Shown here piece by piece: positions 16,765 through 26,725 of a stretch of DNA of 64,000 nucleotides. The translations under genes were made by a program, and so were the position numbers. The notes under the pieces are model-generated. The model did not search any database. It was not told where the DNA came from and saw nothing but the letters and a program-made list of their open reading frames with translations. Location of the stretch: positions 1,373,922 through 1,437,921 of the forward strand of contig NZ_CP048289.1 in assembly GCF_014084105.1 (NCBI RefSeq), written 5' to 3'. Source of the DNA: Streptacidiphilus sp. P02-A3a. GTDB taxonomy: Bacteria > Actinomycetota > Actinomycetes > Streptomycetales > Streptomycetaceae. Each line of letters starts with the position of its first letter. Position 1 is the first letter of the stretch.

Positions 16765-18549
16765 GTGAGTACCGCAGCCGCCTCCCACCACCTGTCCCCT
16801 GCCTACCCCGGCCGGGCCCCCTGGGGTACCGCCGGGAAGCTCCGGGCCTGGCAGCAGGCCGCGATGGAGCGCTACGTCGAGCAGGAGCCGCGCGACTTCC
16901 TCGCGGTGGCCACCCCCGGCGCCGGGAAGACCACGTTCGCGCTGACGCTCGCGTCGTACCTGCTGCACAGCCACACCGTGCAGCAGATCACCGTGGTCGC
17001 GCCGACCGAGCACCTGAAGAAGCAGTGGGCCGAGGCCGCCGCGCGGATAGGGATCAGGCTGGACCCGGGGTACAGCAGCGGTCCGCTGTCGCGCGACTAC
17101 CAGGGCGTCGTGATCACCTACGCCGGTGTCGGGGTCAACCCGATGCTGCACCGGAACCGGGTCGAACAGCGGAAGACGCTGGTGGTCCTGGACGAGATCC
17201 ACCACGCCGGGGACTCCAAGTCCTGGGGCGAGGCCTGCGCCGAGGCCTTCGAGCCGGCCACCCGGCGGCTCGCGCTCACCGGCACCCCGTTCCGATCGGA
17301 CACCAACCCGATCCCCTTCGTCAGCTACGAGGCCGGGAACGACGGCATCCGCAAGAGCGTCGCCGACTACACCTACGGCTACGGCAACGCGCTCGCCGAC
17401 CACGTGGTCCGGCCGGTGATATTCCTGTCGTACAGCGGCAACATGCGCTGGCGCACCAAGGCCGGGGACGAGGTCGCCGCCCGGCTCGGCGAGCCGATGA
17501 CCAAGGACGCCGTCGCCCAGGCCTGGCGCACCGCGCTGGCCCCGCAGGGCGAGTGGATGCCGAACGTGCTGCGCGCCGCCGACAAGCGGCTGACCGAGGT
17601 CCGCAAGGGCATCCCGGACGCGGGCGGGCTGGTCATCGCGACCGACCAGAACGTGGCCCGCGCCTACGCCAAGATGATCCGGGAGATCACCGGCGAGGGG
17701 GCGACCGTGGTGCTCTCCGACGAGGCCGAGGCCTCCCAGCGGATCTCCGACTTCTCCGAGGGCACCCAGCGCTGGATGGTGGCCGTCCGGATGGTCTCCG
17801 AGGGCGTGGACGTGCCGCGGCTGGCCGTCGGCGTCTACGCGACCTCGATCTCCACCCCGCTGTTCTTCGCCCAGGCGGTCGGCCGCTTCGTCCGGGCCCG
17901 CAAGCGCGGCGAGACGGCCTCGGTGTTCCTGCCCTCCGTGCCGACGCTGCTGACCTTCGCCAACGAGATGGAGCTCCAGCGCGACCACGTGCTGGACAAG
18001 AAGAAGCGCGGCGAGGAGGGCCTGTTCGACCAGGAGGACGCGCTGCTGGCCGAGGCCGAGAAGACCAAGGACGAGGCCGACGGCGGCATGGACGAACTCC
18101 CCTGGGAGGCGCTGGAGTCGGACGCGGTCTTCGACCGGGTGCTGTACGACGGCAACGAGTTCGGCATGCAGGCGCACGCGGGCTCCGAGGAGGAGGAGGA
18201 GTACCTCGGCATCCCCGGCCTGCTGGAGCCGGACCAGGTGCAGATGCTGCTCCAGCGGCGGCAGACCCGGCAGATCCAGCGCAGCAAGGCCAAGCCCGCC
18301 GAGGAGGCGGACCTGCTGGAGCTCCCGGCCGAGCAGCGCCCGGTGGTCACCCACAAGCAGCTCCAGGAGCTCAGGAAGGAGCTGAACGGACTGGTCGGCG
18401 CCTGGCACCACCGCACCAACCAGCCGCACGGCACCATCCACAACGAGCTCCGCCGGGTCTGCGGCGGCCCGCTGACCGCGCAGGCCACCGCCGGGCAGTT
18501 GCAGGCGCGGATCAAGAAGATCCAGGAGTGGGCCACCCGGGTCAGCTGA
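16765..18549 (+). CDS. DEAD/DEAH-box superfamily-2 helicase
   Basis: The 594-residue protein has Walker A ATPGAGKTTFAL (residues ~49-60), motif II as DEIHH, motif III TGTP and helicase C-terminal motifs VSEGVDVPRLAVGVYAT and QAVGRFVRARK (motif VI). It resembles type-III-restriction/UvrB-like SF2 helicases widespread in Streptomyces. A charged, Glu/Lys-rich segment follows (~410-560). The role is probably in DNA or RNA repair or processing; none can be assigned. The start is GTG at 16765 (VSTAAASHH) with GGAGACC just before it. A TAGTCT -10-like element lies near 16681. Confidence 0.87.
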   Translation: MSTAAASHHLSPAYPGRAPWGTAGKLRAWQQAAMERYVEQEPRDFLAVATPGAGKTTFALTLASYLLHSHTVQQITVVAPTEHLKKQWAEAAARIGIRLDPGYSSGPLSRDYQGVVITYAGVGVNPMLHRNRVEQRKTLVVLDEIHHAGDSKSWGEACAEAFEPATRRLALTGTPFRSDTNPIPFVSYEAGNDGIRKSVADYTYGYGNALADHVVRPVIFLSYSGNMRWRTKAGDEVAARLGEPMTKDAVAQAWRTALAPQGEWMPNVLRAADKRLTEVRKGIPDAGGLVIATDQNVARAYAKMIREITGEGATVVLSDEAEASQRISDFSEGTQRWMVAVRMVSEGVDVPRLAVGVYATSISTPLFFAQAVGRFVRARKRGETASVFLPSVPTLLTFANEMELQRDHVLDKKKRGEEGLFDQEDALLAEAEKTKDEADGGMDELPWEALESDAVFDRVLYDGNEFGMQAHAGSEEEEEYLGIPGLLEPDQVQMLLQRRQTRQIQRSKAKPAEEADLLELPAEQRPVVTHKQLQELRKELNGLVGAWHHRTNQPHGTIHNELRRVCGGPLTAQATAGQLQARIKKIQEWATRVS

Positions 18550-18826
18550 CCGGCCGGGTGCCCGTGACCGGAGGTAGCGGGGAGTGGTCGGCCCCGGTTC
18601 CGGGAGTCCGGTGCCCCGCCGTCCGCTGTGAGCGAGCTGGGTGTCCGGTGTCGGAACGGCAACGGCCGACCCGGACACTTTGTCCGCTTCTTCCGCCTTG
18701 CCCGGGCCGCAGGCAACAATCCTGCCCGAATTCTGGACAAGCCCTTCCGCAGAGCGGTGCATCATCACTAGCGTCACCCGCCACGGTCCGATCCGAAGGA
18801 CCTATTCCGGCGGAAGGGAACGCACT

Positions 18827-19477
18827 GTGACCGCCGAGACCTCGCAGACTCTGGACCGGGGCGTGAAGGTCCTGAAACTGCTGGCCGACACCGAGCGCGG
18901 GCTGACCGTCACCGAGTTGGCAACCAAGCTCGCGGTGAACCGCACGGTGGTCTACCGGCTGCTGGCCACGCTGGAGCAGCACGGGCTGGTCCGCCGCGAC
19001 CTCGGCGGGCGGGTCCGGGTGGGCCTCGGCGTGCTGCGGCTCGCGCACCGGGTGCACCCGCTGCTGCGGGAGGCGGCGCTGCCCGCGCTCCGCGACCTGG
19101 CCGAGGAGCTGGGCGCGACCGCCCACCTGACCCTGGTCGACGGCAGTGACGCGCTGGTGGTGGCCGTGGTCGAGCCGAGCTGGACCGACTTCCACGTCGC
19201 CTACCGCACCGGCCTGCGGCACCAGCTGGACGAGAACGCGGCCGGTCGGGCGATCCTCGCCGCCCGCGCCCAGCGCCCCGGCGTCCGCTCCGAGCCGACC
19301 TTCGTGGTCAGCACCCCGGACGAGCGCTCCGGCGCCTGCGGCGCGGCGGCCCCGCTGCTGGGGCTGACCGGGATCGAGGGCAGCGTGGGCGTGGTGATGC
19401 TGGGCGGGATGGTCCCGGAGCGGGTCGGCCCGCGGGTGGTGGAGGCGGCCCTGGAGGTCGCCGAGACCCTGCGCTGA
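18827..19477 (+). CDS. IclR-family transcriptional regulator
   Basis: A winged helix-turn-helix occupies residues ~5-65 (TVTELATKLAVNRTVVYRLLATLEQHGLV), followed by an IclR-type effector domain (RTGLRHQLDENAAGRAILAA). At 216 residues it is shorter than the usual ~250. GTG at 18827 has a strong GGAAGGGAA site. The target is unknown; no catabolic operon adjoins it, and the helicase and protease neighbours do not suggest a ligand. Confidence 0.87.
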   Translation: MTAETSQTLDRGVKVLKLLADTERGLTVTELATKLAVNRTVVYRLLATLEQHGLVRRDLGGRVRVGLGVLRLAHRVHPLLREAALPALRDLAEELGATAHLTLVDGSDALVVAVVEPSWTDFHVAYRTGLRHQLDENAAGRAILAARAQRPGVRSEPTFVVSTPDERSGACGAAAPLLGLTGIEGSVGVVMLGGMVPERVGPRVVEAALEVAETLR

Positions 19478-19558
19478 CGCCCCCGGCGGGGCCCGGCGGG
19501 GGGTGGATTCCGCGAGCCGAGGAGAAGGCCCGGGCGCCGGTGTGTTTGGATTCCCGGT

Positions 19559-20380
19559 GTGTCGTTCTCTCTGTCTTCGCTTCCCCGCCGTCCGCTGGTG
19601 CTCGGCCTGTGCGCGGTGGTGGTCCTGGCGCTGCTCGCGGTGGCCGCCTTCGTGCGGCTGCCGTTCACGATCATGTACCCCGGGATCACCGTGAACACCC
19701 TCGGCGTCTACGACGGCCAGCGGGTGATCACGATCACCGGGCACCCGCTCCGGCAGACCAGCGGGGAGCTGCGGATGGTGACCATCGCGGCCACCCCGCC
19801 GCAGGACTCGATCTCGATCGGCGCCGCGCTGCGGGCCTGGCCGAACCCCAGCGAGGCGGTGGTGCCCCGGGCCGCGGTCTACCCGGCCGGGCAGTCGGTG
19901 GCGCAGGTGAACGCGCAGGACCAGCAGGAGATGAACCAGTCGCAGCAGGCGGCCACCACGGCCGCGCTGAACCACCTCAAGCTGTCGCCGGACAAGGTCA
20001 AGGTCGGCCTCAGCCTGGCCGACGTCGGCGGCCCCAGCGCCGGGCTGCTGTTCACCCTGGGGATCATCGACGAGCTGGACGGCAACGGCACCGGCAAGCC
20101 CGGCGCGGCCGGGGACCTGACCAACGGCGCGGTCGTCGCCGGGACCGGTGAGATCGACGACAGCGGCCAGGTCTCGCAGGTCGGCGGGGTGGCGCTGAAG
20201 ACCAAGGCGGCGGCACGGGACGGCGCGACGGTGTTCCTGGTCCCGCAGGCCGAGTGCGCGGACGCCGAGGCGGGCCTGCCGAAGGGGCTCCGGCTGGTCC
20301 CGGTGACCTCGCTGGACGACGCGCTGAGCGCGCTCACCGCGCTGCAGACCGGCGTCGGCGCGGTCCCGGCCTGCTCCTAG
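19559..20380 (+). CDS. Membrane-anchored S16 (Lon-like) serine protease
   Basis: The 273-residue protein has one N-terminal transmembrane helix (~12-33) and an extracytoplasmic C-terminal Lon-type protease domain. The catalytic Ser is Ser160 in DVGGPSAGL and the dyad Lys is Lys214 (or 216) in QVGGVALKTKAAARDGA. It resembles YlbL-type proteases but is shorter, and I see no clear PDZ domain between helix and protease. The substrate is unknown. The GTG start at 19559 has GGAGAAGG rather far upstream. The stop codon ends at 20380, where a tandem repeat begins. Confidence 0.82.
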   Translation: MSFSLSSLPRRPLVLGLCAVVVLALLAVAAFVRLPFTIMYPGITVNTLGVYDGQRVITITGHPLRQTSGELRMVTIAATPPQDSISIGAALRAWPNPSEAVVPRAAVYPAGQSVAQVNAQDQQEMNQSQQAATTAALNHLKLSPDKVKVGLSLADVGGPSAGLLFTLGIIDELDGNGTGKPGAAGDLTNGAVVAGTGEIDDSGQVSQVGGVALKTKAAARDGATVFLVPQAECADAEAGLPKGLRLVPVTSLDDALSALTALQTGVGAVPACS

Positions 20381-20484
20381 CCGCCCGCGACCGAGCCGCC
20401 CGCGACCGAGCCGCCGCCGACCGAGCCGCCCGCGACCGAGCCGCCGCCGACCGAGCCGCCCGCGACCGAGCCGCCGCCGACCGA
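20380..20484. repeat. Seven tandem 15-bp repeats between convergent genes
   Basis: The unit is GCCGCCCGCGACCGA (type a) or GCCGCCGCCGACCGA (type b), ordered a-a-b-a-b-a-b with no other change over 105 bp. It fills the space from the protease stop to just before the Lrp stop. The strict alternation suggests that a 30-bp a-b pair was amplified. It has no spacers, so it is not a CRISPR array. Confidence 0.93.
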
Positions 20485-20488
20485 GCCG

Positions 20489-20968
20489 CTAGTCCCGGCC
20501 GGTCGCGGCGGCCTCCCCGACCAGCGGCAGCACCCGGTACGGCACCGGGTTCTCCAGCGCGATCGCGGTGGACGCGCGGACGATCCCGTCGAACCCCACC
20601 ACCAGGTCGATCACCCGCTGCAGGTCGGCGTTGGAGCGGGCGACGATCCGGCAGAGCATGTCCCCCTGCCCGGTGATGGTGTGCAGCTCCAGCACCTCGG
20701 GTACGGACGCCAGGTGTGCCCGCACGTCCGCGCCCTGGCCCTGGGAGATCTCCAGGGTCGCGAAGGCGGTCACCGGGTAGCCGAGCGCGCCCGGGTCCAG
20801 CTGCGGCGCGAAGCCGAGGATCACCCCCCGGCCGCGCAGCCGGTCGAGCCGCGCCTGGACCGTCCCGCGGGCCACCCCGAGCCGTCGGGAGCACTCCAGC
20901 ACGCCGGGCCGGGGTTCTTCGGCGAGCATGGAAAGGAGCGCGGCGTCGAGTGTGTCGATTCCGGACAT
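20489..20968 (-). CDS. Lrp/AsnC-family transcriptional regulator
   Basis: This 159-residue protein has an N-terminal helix-turn-helix (RRLGVARGTVQARLDRLRGR, ~32-51) and a C-terminal RAM ligand-binding domain (VTAFATLEISQG and HTITGQGDMLCRIVA). The start complementary to 20966-20968 is chosen over 20980 because GGGAGGCCCG stands just upstream. It is divergent from hpd with a 161-bp shared control region, so it probably senses an aromatic or other amino acid and controls hpd. This arrangement is, from memory, conserved in streptomycetes. Confidence 0.91.
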   Translation of the reverse strand: MSGIDTLDAALLSMLAEEPRPGVLECSRRLGVARGTVQARLDRLRGRGVILGFAPQLDPGALGYPVTAFATLEISQGQGADVRAHLASVPEVLELHTITGQGDMLCRIVARSNADLQRVIDLVVGFDGIVRASTAIALENPVPYRVLPLVGEAAATGRD

Positions 20969-21000
20969 CGGGCCTCCCATCTGGGCAGTCTGTCCAGTGA

Positions 21001-22236
<1,236 letters not shown>

Positions 22237-22258
22237 CCCGGCAATCGCTCAGCCATTC

Positions 22259-22290
22259 GCCGCGAATCCCTGGACGCCGGGATTCGCGGC
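22259..22290. terminator. 12-bp hairpin after hpd
   Basis: GCCGCGAATCCC (22259-22270) pairs perfectly with 22279-22290 around an 8-nt loop, 22 bp past the hpd stop. Confidence 0.85.
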
Positions 22291-22343
22291 GTGGCTCCAT
22301 GGCTCCATAGAGCCGTACATCTGAGGAGCCGAGGAGCGCAGCG

Positions 22344-23717
22344 ATGAGCGACCACAGCGAGCTGACGGACCGCCTCCGGGACGGGTTGCCGGCCGACGCC
22401 GTCATCGTGGACCCGGACGTCACCGCCGCCTACCGGCACGACATGGCCGGGTTCTGCGATGCCGGGATCCCGGCCGTGCTGGTGTTCCCGGACACCGTCG
22501 AGCAGGTGCGGCACGTGCTGCGGACCGCGACCGCGCTGCGGGTGCCGGTGGTCCCGCAGGGCGCGCGGACCGGCCTGTCCGGCGCGGCCAACGCGGTCGA
22601 CGGCTGCATCCTGCTGTCACTGACGCGGATGAACCGGATCCTGGAGATCGACCCGGTGAACCGGATCGCGGTGGTCGAACCCGGCGTGGTGAACGCCGAG
22701 TTGTCCCGGGCCGCGGCCAAGTACCGGCTCAGCTACCTTCCGGACCCGTCGAGTTGGGAGTCCTGCACCATCGGCGGCAACATCGGCACCGGCTCCGGCG
22801 GGCTCTGCTGCGTCAAGTACGGGGTGACCGCCGAGTACGTGCTCGGCCTCGACGTGGTGCTCGCCGACGGCCAACTGCTGCGCACCGGACGGCGCACCGC
22901 CAAGGGCGTGGCCGGGTACGACCTGACCCGGCTGCTGGTCGGCTCCGAGGGCAGCCTCGGCGTGGTGGTCGGCGCGGTGCTGGCGCTGAAGCCCACCCCG
23001 CCACCGCAGTTGGCGCTGGCCGCGGAGTTCCCGAGCACCGACGCCGCCTGTGCCGCGGTCTGCGCGATCATGGAGGCCGGGCACGTCCCCTCGCTCATGG
23101 AGCTGATGGACACGGTGACCGTACGCGCCATCAACTCCATGGCCAACATGGGACTTCCGGACTCCACGGCGGCGCTGCTGCTGGTCGCCTTCGACACCCT
23201 GGACCCGGCCGTCGACCTCGCCGCCGCCGGTGAGCTGTGCCTGGCCGCCGGGGCCACCGAGGTGGTCCCGGCCGCCGACAGTGCCGAGTCCGACCTGCTG
23301 CTACAGGCGCGGCGGCTGGTGCTGACCGCGATGGACCGGCTGGGCACCACCATGGTCGACGACGTCGCGGTACCGCGGACCGCGCTGGCGCCGATGCTGC
23401 GCGGCGTGGCCGAGATCGGCGAACGCTTCGGCCTGGTCATCGGCACCTGCTGCCACGCGGGCGACGGCAACACCCACCCGGTGGTGGTCTTCGACGCCGA
23501 CGACCCGGAGCAGACCGAGCGCGCCCGGGCCTCCTTCGACGCGATCATGGCCCTGGGCCTGGAACTCGGCGGGACGATCACCGGCGAGCACGGCGTCGGG
23601 CTGCTCAAGCGGGACTGGCTGGCCCGCGAACTCGGTCCGCTGGGGCTGGAGTTGCAGCAGCGGGTGAAGGCCGCGTTCGACCCGTTGGGGCTGCTCAACC
23701 CGGGGAAGGTGTTCTGA
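22344..23717 (+). CDS. FAD-linked oxidase, GlcD / D-lactate dehydrogenase type
   Basis: This 457-residue flavoprotein has the PCMH-type FAD domain (~37-215: PQGARTGLSGAA, GNIGTGSGGLCCVKYG) and the FAD-oxidase C-terminal domain with HAGDGNTHP and GEHGVGLLKRDWL. It should oxidise a 2-hydroxy acid such as D-lactate or glycolate. Without GlcE/GlcF partners nearby, it probably acts alone. RBS GAGGAGCGCAGCG precedes the ATG at 22344. Its frequent position after hpd may reflect 4-hydroxyphenyl-lactate or related acids, but that is inference. Confidence 0.88.
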   Translation: MSDHSELTDRLRDGLPADAVIVDPDVTAAYRHDMAGFCDAGIPAVLVFPDTVEQVRHVLRTATALRVPVVPQGARTGLSGAANAVDGCILLSLTRMNRILEIDPVNRIAVVEPGVVNAELSRAAAKYRLSYLPDPSSWESCTIGGNIGTGSGGLCCVKYGVTAEYVLGLDVVLADGQLLRTGRRTAKGVAGYDLTRLLVGSEGSLGVVVGAVLALKPTPPPQLALAAEFPSTDAACAAVCAIMEAGHVPSLMELMDTVTVRAINSMANMGLPDSTAALLLVAFDTLDPAVDLAAAGELCLAAGATEVVPAADSAESDLLLQARRLVLTAMDRLGTTMVDDVAVPRTALAPMLRGVAEIGERFGLVIGTCCHAGDGNTHPVVVFDADDPEQTERARASFDAIMALGLELGGTITGEHGVGLLKRDWLARELGPLGLELQQRVKAAFDPLGLLNPGKVF

Positions 23718-23727
23718 TCAAGGCTGC

Positions 23728-23762
23728 TGACGCTTCGTCGGTGATGTGCTGACGAAGCGTCA
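23728..23762. terminator. Bidirectional 12-bp hairpin overlapping a stop codon
   Basis: TGACGCTTCGTC (23728-23739) pairs with 23751-23762 around an 11-nt loop. Its right end contains the stop codon of the convergent secreted-protein gene, so it serves both. Confidence 0.85.
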
Positions 23763-24275
23763 AGGGCCCCAGGTCTGCACGAACGGGGCGTGGCCGTTCC
23801 AGGTCACGTAGAAGATCGAGTCCAGCGTGCCCTGCTCGAAGTCCACCCGCAGCCAGTCGTCGCCGGTCCACTGGTGCACCGACCAGCCCGGCTCGGCCAC
23901 CGCCGTGACCACGCTCGCCGACGACGCGCCCATGTCCACCACGATCCGCCCGCCGGGCCGGTTGTAGCCCTGGATCTGGCCGGACGCGGCGGCCGTCGTG
24001 GCGGCGCCGCGGGTGGACGGCGCGGCCGGGTGGTCCGGTGCGGTGCTCGGCTTCGGGGTCACGCTCGCGGGCGGCGTCGGCCGCTGCGTCGGCGAGGCCA
24101 TCGCGGTCGGCAGCGGCGGCTCCGAGGAGGCGCTCGACACCGGCGCGGCGGCCAGCATCCGGGGCGGGTCGTACGAGGTGTCGCCGAGGACCCGGTGCAC
24201 GCCGAGCCAGGACACCGACACGGCCGCCGCCGTGGCCGCCGCCCATGCTCCCGCCCGCACCAGTCCCATCCGCAC
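23760..24275 (-). CDS. Secreted or anchored protein of unknown function
   Basis: The 171-residue product has an N-terminal hydrophobic signal/anchor (~6-25), a Pro/Ser/Thr-rich linker (~45-95) and a compact C-terminal part with GRIVVDMGASSASVVTAVAE, GWSVHQWTGDDWLRVDF and FYVTWNGHAPFVQTW. The last segment looks like an extracytoplasmic beta-rich domain known to me only as a streptomycete hypothetical. It starts 63 bp from, and is divergent to, the response-regulator gene, so it might be controlled by that system. Confidence 0.72.
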   Translation of the reverse strand: MRMGLVRAGAWAAATAAAVSVSWLGVHRVLGDTSYDPPRMLAAAPVSSASSEPPLPTAMASPTQRPTPPASVTPKPSTAPDHPAAPSTRGAATTAAASGQIQGYNRPGGRIVVDMGASSASVVTAVAEPGWSVHQWTGDDWLRVDFEQGTLDSIFYVTWNGHAPFVQTWGP

Positions 24276-24338
24276 GGGCCCCAGTATGGCCTGTGACGGG
24301 TGTCCGCCCGGTACTCCGATGGCGTACCGTCACACCTC

Positions 24339-25049
24339 ATGGCAACGGTCCTGGTGGTCGAGGACGACCCCTTTGTGCGATCTGCCCTGATAAGACATCT
24401 TTCAGGAGCTGGACACGCGGTGCGCAGCGTCGGCACCGCGCTCGAAGCGCTGCGCGAGGTCGCCCAGGTCGGCTGCGACGTGGTCATCCTCGACCTCGGG
24501 CTGCCCGACCTGGACGGCAGCGAGGCGCTGAAGATGATCCGCGGCCTCACCGACGTCCCGGTGATCATCTCCACCGCCCGCGACGACGAGGCCGAGATCG
24601 TCCGGCTGCTCAACGCGGGCGCCGACGACTACCTGGTCAAGCCGTTCTCCGGGGACCACCTCAGCGCCCGGATGGCGGCGGTGCTGCGCCGGACCGGGAC
24701 CACCCCGGGCAGCGGGCAGCTGCTCCAGGTCGGCGGGCTGCACATCGACCTGCAACGCCGCGAGGTCTCCCTGGACGGCGTCGACCTCGACCTCACCCGC
24801 CGCGAGTTCGACCTGCTGGCCTTCCTCGCCGCCCGGCCCGGCGTGGTCGTCGCCCGCCGGGAACTGCTGGCCGAGGTGTGGCGGCAGCCCTACGGCACCG
24901 ACCAGACCATCGACGTGCACCTGTCCTGGCTGCGCCGCAAGCTCGGCGAGACGGCCTCCCAGCCGCGCTACCTGCACACCGTGCGCGGCGTCGGGGTACG
25001 GCTCGACGTCCCGGCCGGGTTCCCGGCGCCCGGGCGGCCGGCGCCGTGA
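24339..25049 (+). CDS. OmpR/PhoB-family response regulator
   Basis: This 236-residue protein has a receiver domain (VLVVEDDPFVR, phospho-acceptor Asp52 in VILDLGLPD, Lys in LVKPFSG) and a C-terminal winged helix (LTRREFDLLAFLAARPGVVV ... HTVRGVGVRLD). The ATG at 24339 has no Shine-Dalgarno site, and TACCGT lies about 8 bp upstream, so it may be leaderless. It overlaps the sensor kinase start by four bases. Confidence 0.93.
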   Translation: MATVLVVEDDPFVRSALIRHLSGAGHAVRSVGTALEALREVAQVGCDVVILDLGLPDLDGSEALKMIRGLTDVPVIISTARDDEAEIVRLLNAGADDYLVKPFSGDHLSARMAAVLRRTGTTPGSGQLLQVGGLHIDLQRREVSLDGVDLDLTRREFDLLAFLAARPGVVVARRELLAEVWRQPYGTDQTIDVHLSWLRRKLGETASQPRYLHTVRGVGVRLDVPAGFPAPGRPAP

Positions 25050-26431
25050 GATGGGCCCTGGTCAAGGTCTGCATCGCGGTCACCACGATGATCGCGCTGG
25101 CCTTCCTGATCCCGTTGGGCCTGCTGGTCCGGGAGAGCGCCCGGGACCGGGCCTTCAGCGGCGCGGAGGCGCGGGCCGCCGCGCTCGGCCCGGCGCTGGC
25201 GATCACCACTGACGTGAACGCCCTGCAGCGCGCCGTCAGCAGCACCGATACCGGCTCCGTCACCGACAGCGCGGTCCACGTCCCCACCGCCCACGGCATG
25301 GTCACCATCGGCCGGACCCGGAGCACCCCGGCGGAGGTCCGCAGCGCCGCCGACGAGGGCCGCAGCGGCACCGTCGCCGTCCCCGGCGGGTACGCCTACC
25401 TGCAACCGGTCGCCGTGGCCAGCGGCGGAATCGCGGTGGTGGAGGTGTTCATCCCGGACTCCCAGCTCGACCAGGGCGTGGCCGTCGCCTGGCTGGTGCT
25501 CAGCGGGGTGGCGGTGACCCTGGTGCTGATCTCGATCCTGGTCGCCGACCGCCTCGGCACCCGGATCGTCGGCTCCGCCCGACGGCTCGCGGGCGCGGCG
25601 CGCGCGCTCGGCGCGGGCGACCTCGCCGTGCGCGTCCCGCAGGCCGACGACTCGCCGCCGGAGCTGCGCGAGGCCGCCGCCGCCTTCAACGCCATGGCCG
25701 ACCGGGTGATCCAGCTGGTCGCCGCCGAACGCGAACTGGCCGCCGACCTGTCGCACCGGCTGCGCACCCCGCTGACCGCGCTGCGGCTCAACGCCGCCTC
25801 GCTCGGCGACGGCGACGCCGCCGAGCAGACCCGGGAGGCGGTGGCCCAGCTGGAACGCGAGGTCGACCAGATCATCCGCACCGCCCGTGGCCGCGGCGAC
25901 CGGTTCGCCACCGCGCCGGAGCCGCTGACCTGCGACGCGGCCGAGGTGATCCGGGACCGGGTGGCCTTCTGGTCGGCCCTGGCCGAGGACGAGGGCAGGC
26001 AGTGGCGGCTCGCCGGAGCGACCGACCCGGCGCCGGTGCCGGTCGGCGCCGCCGACCTGGGCGCGGCCCTGGACGCCCTGCTCGGCAACGTCTTCCGGCA
26101 CACCCCGGAGGGTGCCGGATTCCTGGTCGACGTCCGCGCCGACCAGGACGCGGTGACCGTGCTGGTCGCCGACGCCGGTCCGGGCATCAGCGACCCGGAC
26201 GAGGCGCTGCGCCGGGGCCACGGCCACGGCGGCGAGGGCTCCACCGGACTGGGACTGGACATCGTGCGCCGGGTCGCCGAGTCCACCGGCGGCGGGGTAC
26301 TGGTCGGCCGCTCCGCGTTCGGCGGCACCGAGATCCAGCTGCGGCTGTGCACCGGCGCGGCGCCGCAGCCCGACCCGGCCCGCAACCGCGGCCGACGGCG
26401 GACCCCGACCCGGGTCCGGCTGGTGCGCTGA
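25046..26431 (+). CDS. Two-component sensor histidine kinase
   Basis: GTG at 25046 overlaps the regulator's stop (GTGA). The 461-residue protein has TM1 ~7-29, an extracellular part of about 115 residues, TM2 ~146-168, HAMP ~170-222, the phosphorylated His237 in LAADLSHRLRTPLTAL and an ATP-binding domain with an N box (LGNVFRHTPEG), DAGPGISD and GLGLDIVRRVAE. The basic C-terminal tail (RNRGRRRTPTRVRLVR) is unusual but short. The sensed signal is unknown. The neighbouring secreted protein or chitinase could be targets. Confidence 0.92.
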   Translation: MRWALVKVCIAVTTMIALAFLIPLGLLVRESARDRAFSGAEARAAALGPALAITTDVNALQRAVSSTDTGSVTDSAVHVPTAHGMVTIGRTRSTPAEVRSAADEGRSGTVAVPGGYAYLQPVAVASGGIAVVEVFIPDSQLDQGVAVAWLVLSGVAVTLVLISILVADRLGTRIVGSARRLAGAARALGAGDLAVRVPQADDSPPELREAAAAFNAMADRVIQLVAAERELAADLSHRLRTPLTALRLNAASLGDGDAAEQTREAVAQLEREVDQIIRTARGRGDRFATAPEPLTCDAAEVIRDRVAFWSALAEDEGRQWRLAGATDPAPVPVGAADLGAALDALLGNVFRHTPEGAGFLVDVRADQDAVTVLVADAGPGISDPDEALRRGHGHGGEGSTGLGLDIVRRVAESTGGGVLVGRSAFGGTEIQLRLCTGAAPQPDPARNRGRRRTPTRVRLVR

Positions 26432-26725
26432 ACCGTCCGGTGCGGGTCCGGAGCCGGTTGATCCAGGTTCCTTAAGCCAGCCCTAAGGGAGCCACACCAC
26501 CGCCTGTGGCCGGATTTCCGGGCGCGCCCGGCCGGTAGCGTCGGCGGCGGCCGGACCGAGCCAGTCCCGCGGATGCCCCGACCGGGCCCCAACCCAGCGG
26601 GTGGACGCCTCCCTGTCCTGGGGCTGCGCCTGCGGTCCGGCCCTCGGGCGCAGGGCGTACTCCGTTGCCCGCCCGCGTCGCCTGGTCCCGCTCTTCCCGC
26701 ACCGCTGTTCCATGGAGGTACCCGT
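26432..26725. other. Upstream region of the CBM2 chitinase
   Basis: About 290 bp contain no gene. I see no site like the DasR operator here, in contrast to the chitinase at 46644. A CCTTAA / CTAAGG imperfect dyad sits near 26469-26487. A ribosome site GGAGG lies at 26714-26718. Confidence 0.4.

Noticed and set aside
15637-18777. 1046-codon open frame on the minus strand
   Set aside because: It runs opposite the MFS and helicase genes, whose own frames have clear motifs. Its sequence is low-complexity and has no family pattern.
20380-20484. CRISPR array
   Set aside because: Units are 15 bp and directly joined, with no spacers and no cas genes near.
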